9,543 bases of DNA from a bacterium (GTDB taxonomy: Bacteria > Verrucomicrobiota > Verrucomicrobiae > JAJYAR01), in the NCBI GenBank assembly GCA_021779435.1, contig JAJYAR010000065.1:1-9543 (forward strand), in the 5' to 3' direction. The notes below the pieces were generated by a model, which was not told the DNA's origin, did not search any database, and saw nothing but the letters and a program-made list of their open reading frames with translations. The position numbers and the translations under genes are program-made. Of this stretch, positions 6,845 to 9,543 are shown one piece after another; position 1 is the stretch's first letter; each line of letters starts with the position of its first letter.

Positions 6845-7396
6845 TCACTCGAGCTCCGAAAACTCGCAGAGGGTCTGCACCGAGAGCCCTGCCGCCTTAA
6901 GCTTCTCCGACCCGCCAAGTTCCGGCAGATCGATCACCGCCGCAACGCCCACCACCTCGCCGCCGAGCTGACGAAACAGCCGCGACGCCGCAAGGAGGGT
7001 TCCGCCGGTCGCGATCAGGTCGTCGACAATCAGCACGCGTTCTCCCGGAGCACAGGCGTCCGCGTGGATCTCCACCGTGGCAACGCCGTACTCCAGCTGG
7101 TACTCCGCGGAGACCGTCTTGAACGGCAGCTTCCCCTTCTTCCGGACCAGCGCGAAGGGCTTCCTCGTCTCGTACGCCACCGCCCCGCCAAGGATGAAGC
7201 CGCGCGCATCCACCGCCGCCACGCGGTCCGCGCGGACCCTGACCGCCTCCGCCGACAGCGCGCGCACGATCGCCTGGAACGCCTCGGGGTCGCTGAAGAG
7301 CGTGGTCACGTCACGGAAGTTCACCTTCGGCTTCGGCCAGTCGCGCACGGTACGGACGCGTGACTTCAAAAAACGCGCGAGCTCTTGCGGGTTCAT
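6845..7396 (-). CDS. apt: Adenine phosphoribosyltransferase
   Basis: Cytosolic purine-salvage enzyme: adenine + PRPP gives AMP + PPi. It has 183 residues from the chosen start, close to E. coli Apt (183). Family blocks are all present: WPKPKVNFRDVTTLF near the N-terminus, AVDARGFILGG (E. coli TEARGFLFG), the flexible-loop segment VRKKGKLP (family VRKPGKLP), YQLEYG, and the PRPP-binding loop VLIVDDLIATGGTL. PKPK and RKKG each put Lys where the E. coli enzyme has Gly and Pro, a mild variation. Two starts compete. ATG at 7396 puts 20 residues before PKP, as in E. coli, with GGTGG 5 nt upstream. ATG at 7417 has a stronger GGGAGG but only 2 nt from the codon. I prefer 7396; using 7417 would add MRTSVVA. 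It is the most upstream of the minus-strand run apt, PAS protein, MCP, but gaps of 171-179 nt do not demand an operon. Confidence 0.95.
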   Translation of the reverse strand: MNPQELARFLKSRVRTVRDWPKPKVNFRDVTTLFSDPEAFQAIVRALSAEAVRVRADRVAAVDARGFILGGAVAYETRKPFALVRKKGKLPFKTVSAEYQLEYGVATVEIHADACAPGERVLIVDDLIATGGTLLAASRLFRQLGGEVVGVAAVIDLPELGGSEKLKAAGLSVQTLCEFSELE

Positions 7397-7440
7397 CGCG
7401 ACCACCGATGTCCGCATTTCCTCCCGAACTCAAAGCTTAG

Positions 7441-7469
7441 ATTTTTCGACGCCAGCCCGGCCGCTCCAA
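7441..7469 (-). promoter_or_regulatory. apt: Weak candidate sigma-70 promoter for apt
   Basis: On the minus strand, TTGGAG (7469-7464), 17 nt, AAAAAT (7446-7441). Each hexamer matches the consensus at four of six positions. It sits about 45 nt upstream of the preferred start and in one of the few AT-rich spots of the spacer. Suggestive only. Confidence 0.25.
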
Positions 7470-7557
7470 CGTAGCGCTGCGCTTCAGCCCGCGTCGGGTC
7501 ATCCTCCAACTCGATTGGGCGACACAAATTGCGCGCAGGTCCCATGACTCGGTCCGG

Positions 7558-7585
7558 ATCCGTGTCCATCCGTGTCCATCTGTGG
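7558..7585 (+). repeat. 10-bp tandem repeat ATCCGTGTCC x2 plus a variant
   Basis: ATCCGTGTCC at 7558-7567 and 7568-7577, then the degenerate ATCTGTGG. It directly abuts the left arm of the inverted-repeat element that follows. Words of this kind recur in intergenic DNA of environmental genomes as I remember them; the copy number in this genome is unknown. Confidence 0.75.
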
Positions 7586-7710
7586 TTCAGACCGGCTCAG
7601 TCCAAACGATAGTGAACCGCGAAGGGCGCGAACGGGCGCGAAAGTCCGAGACCACCACGCGCCTTCGCGCTCCTTCGCGGACTTCGCGGTTACCCATGGC
7701 TTGGTCTGAA
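7586..7710. repeat. Composite inverted-repeat element, possible MITE- or REP-like unit
   Basis: The outer arms are TTCAGACC (7586-7593) and GGTCTGAA (7703-7710). The inner arms are AACCGCGAAG (7615-7624) and CTTCGCGGTT (7682-7691), a perfect 10-bp pair. Between them lie two copies of GGGCGCGAA (7624-7632, 7634-7642) and three 10-bp units built on CTTCGCG (7661-7690), roughly complementary to each other. TTCAGACCGGCTCAG (7586-7600) also recurs as a direct imperfect copy, TTCTGACCCGGCTGAG, at 7716-7731. It is non-coding in appearance and lies 95 nt upstream of the GH2 start. No transposase or target-site duplication is evident. Confidence 0.65.
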
Positions 7711-7804
7711 TCGTGTTCTGACCCGGCTGAGGTATCTTCTGTTCGGCACAGCCGCCGGCCCCGGCGAATCCTTCCCACCTCCCGCCTCGTCTTGCCTTCA
7801 CCCC

Positions 7805-9543
7805 ATGAATCCTGCCACTCCGTCCGGCCTGCGGTCCCTGCTTGCGGCCGTCATGTTTCTCGTCGCCTGCGCCGTCCACGGCGCCGAAGCCGCCCGCGTC
7901 CGCGAATCGCTCGACTTCGGCTGGCGGTTCCTGAAAGGCGATGCCTCCGGCGCCGAGCAGCCCGCCTTCAATGATTCCTCCTGGCGGACCCTCAACGTGC
8001 CTCACGACTGGAGCATCGAGGGCCCCTACGACCAGCAGGCGCCCACCGCCGGCTCCGGCGGCTATCTTCCGACCGGCATCGGCTGGTACCGGAAGTCGCT
8101 CGCGTTCGCCGACGACATGCGCGGACGGCGCATCACCGTCCAATTCGACGGGGTTTACATGAATGCCGACGTCTGGATCAACGGCGTGCACGTGGCCTAC
8201 CAGCCGTACGGGTACACGACGTTCGCCTGCGACCTCACGCCTCACCTGAAATTCGGCGAGCCGAACATCCTTGCGGTCCGCGTCGACAACTCCGCCCAGC
8301 CGAACAGCCGCTGGTACTCGGGCTCCGGCATCTACCGCCACGTCTGGCTCACCGCGACGAATGACATCCACGTCGCCCGCTCCGGCACGCAGGTCACCAC
8401 GACCGAGGTCACGACCGAGCGCGCGTCCGTGCGGGTCGCCACCCGCATCGCCAACGAGACCGCCGCACGCGCCGAGATTCTCGTGCGCACACAGCTCGTC
8501 GGCCCCGACGGTTCCCCCGTCGGCACCGCTGCGCAGACGAACGCCGGCGTGCCGCCCGTCGGCGAACACATCGTCGAGCAGGAGCTCGCCGTCAGGACGC
8601 CGCAACTCTGGTCACCCCGCACTCCCGTTCTCTACACGCTGCGCACGACCATCGAGCGGGAGGGCGCCGTGCTCGACGAATACAGCACGCCGTTCGGAAT
8701 CCGCACGCTGGCCTACGATCTTGACCGCGGACTCCTGCTCAACGGCGAACCCACCAAACTCCTGGGCGTGTGCATCCATCACGACGCCGGCGCCGTGGGC
8801 GCGGCCGTCCCGGAGGCGGTGCTGGAGCGCCGTCTCCGCCTGCTCCAGCAGATGGGCGTCACGGCGATCCGCTGCAGTCACAACCCGATGGCTCCTGAAT
8901 TCTACGACCTGTGCGACAGGCTCGGATTGCTGGTCATGGACGAGGCGTTCGACGAGTGGACGCTCATGAAGCCGCAGATCAAGCACGGCTATTCGAAGTA
9001 CTTCGCCGAGTGGTTCGAGCGCGACCTCGTCGCCCAGCTTCGCCAGAACCGCAACCACCCGAGCATCGTCATGTGGAGCGTCGGCAATGAAATCGGCGAG
9101 CAGCGCGATCCGAAGGGCGCGGAGGTGCTGAAACCGCTGGTCGAGCTTTGCCATCGCGAAGACCCGACCCGGCCCGTCACCGCGGCGATGGACCGCGTGT
9201 TCACCGACGAGGGTCCCGCGCCAAAGGCCTTCACGGACCTGCTGGACATCGTCGGCTACAACTACGTCGACCGCTGGCTCGACCGCCGCGAGTCCTACTT
9301 CGGCCCCGACCGCTCCGCGTTTCCGCAGCGGCGTTTCGTGGGCACCGAGGACACCGGTCTCGGCGGCGTCCGCGGCAGCTACGGTTTCCGCTCGATGCTC
9401 GCGGGAACGCCCGAACGCGCCACGTACGCCAGCGCCCCTCTCCGGGTTGAACAGCTGTGGAAGTTCGCGCTCACGCACGATTACGTGACCGGACATTTCA
9501 TGTGGACCGGCATCGACTACCTCGGCGAATCCCGCTGGCCCGG
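7805..9543 (+). CDS. Exported GH2 glycoside hydrolase, beta-galactosidase-like (C-terminus missing)
   Basis: Secreted or lipid-anchored glycosidase, probably a beta-galactosidase or relative, acting on plant or algal oligosaccharides by the retaining GH2 mechanism. 579 residues are visible before the right edge. The N-terminus has Arg10, a hydrophobic core (11-25) and LVAC (19-22), which fits a lipobox with Cys22; signal peptidase I cleavage after AEA (29) is the alternative. The sugar-binding domain (about 33-185) shows the usual FGWRF, NVPHDWSIEG, GGYLPTGIGWYRKS and NSRWYSGSGIYRHVWL. The Ig-like domain covers about 186-300. The TIM barrel starts with LNGEPTKLLGVCIHHDAGAVG (312-332) and includes RCSHNP (356-361) and MDEAFDEW (378-385). 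WSVGNEIGE (424-432) gives the acid/base Glu429; Glu515 in FVGTEDTG is the likely nucleophile. The ATG at 7805 starts the signal peptide directly; no SD is visible. The exact substrate cannot be told from sequence, and a beta-glucuronidase- or mannosidase-like activity is not excluded. Confidence 0.93.
   Translation, partial: MNPATPSGLRSLLAAVMFLVACAVHGAEAARVRESLDFGWRFLKGDASGAEQPAFNDSSWRTLNVPHDWSIEGPYDQQAPTAGSGGYLPTGIGWYRKSLAFADDMRGRRITVQFDGVYMNADVWINGVHVAYQPYGYTTFACDLTPHLKFGEPNILAVRVDNSAQPNSRWYSGSGIYRHVWLTATNDIHVARSGTQVTTTEVTTERASVRVATRIANETAARAEILVRTQLVGPDGSPVGTAAQTNAGVPPVGEHIVEQELAVRTPQLWSPRTPVLYTLRTTIEREGAVLDEYSTPFGIRTLAYDLDRGLLLNGEPTKLLGVCIHHDAGAVGAAVPEAVLERRLRLLQQMGVTAIRCSHNPMAPEFYDLCDRLGLLVMDEAFDEWTLMKPQIKHGYSKYFAEWFERDLVAQLRQNRNHPSIVMWSVGNEIGEQRDPKGAEVLKPLVELCHREDPTRPVTAAMDRVFTDEGPAPKAFTDLLDIVGYNYVDRWLDRRESYFGPDRSAFPQRRFVGTEDTGLGGVRGSYGFRSMLAGTPERATYASAPLRVEQLWKFALTHDYVTGHFMWTGIDYLGESRWP

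Larger units (their letters stand above)
7397..7804. other. Divergent intergenic region, apt to GH2 gene
   Basis: About 400 nt without a gene. From the apt side it holds the weak apt promoter, then GC-rich sequence with AGCGC-T-GCGCT (around 7473-7483), then the composite repeat element (7558-7710). A pyrimidine-rich leader follows with the tight palindrome CGCCGG-CC-CCGGCG (7753-7766). No Shine-Dalgarno precedes the GH2 start. I could not identify the GH2 promoter, which would have to lie in or next to the repeat element. Confidence 0.5.

Noticed and set aside
7499..9496. Long minus-strand frames (7499-8605 and 8612-9496) opposite the GH2 gene
   Set aside because: Val/Gly/Ala/Arg-rich shadows of the GH2 coding strand; the first also runs through the non-coding repeat element.

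Overview
The window looks like an ordinary chromosomal segment from a high-GC, Gram-negative environmental heterotroph. My best guess is Verrucomicrobiota, Opitutaceae-like. The reasons are indirect: strong GC bias at third codon positions with long antisense shadow ORFs, start codons that mostly lack a good Shine-Dalgarno, an exported GH2 glycosidase, an H1-like basic protein, and an intergenic block of 10-bp repeat words of a kind I remember from such genomes. No rRNA, tRNA, CRISPR array, transposase or phage gene is visible.

Layout, left to right. (1) 1-1834, minus: a soluble histidine kinase with three PAS domains, cut by the left edge inside its ATP-binding domain. (2) 1835-2333: about 500 nt without a convincing gene, with palindromes and peptide-like fragments. 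(3) 2334-3560, minus: a 12-TM MFS transporter of the SetA/SetB sugar-efflux type. (4) 3743-3967, plus: a 74-residue Lys/Arg-rich H1-like protein, divergent from the transporter across a GC-rich spacer with nested inverted repeats. (5) 4209-5870, minus: a methyl-accepting chemotaxis protein that lacks a normal HAMP, preceded by a close match to a sigma-28 (FliA) promoter. (6) 6042-6665, minus: a stand-alone LOV-like PAS protein without the photoactive cysteine. (7) 6845-7396, minus: adenine phosphoribosyltransferase. (8) 7558-7710: a composite repeat element with inverted arms. (9) 7805 to the right edge, plus: an exported GH2 beta-galactosidase-like enzyme, incomplete.

Three of the seven genes are sensory (kinase, MCP, PAS protein). 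They could all serve environmental sensing and motility, but they are not packed as one operon, and no receiver, CheA or CheW is present. The GH2 enzyme and the SetA-like transporter are both carbohydrate-related but about 4 kb apart on opposite strands, so I do not claim a common pathway. I do not see an undescribed multi-gene system. The most useful leads are the sigma-28 promoter, the LOV-like protein with replaced flavin-site residues, and the composite repeat element upstream of the GH2 gene.
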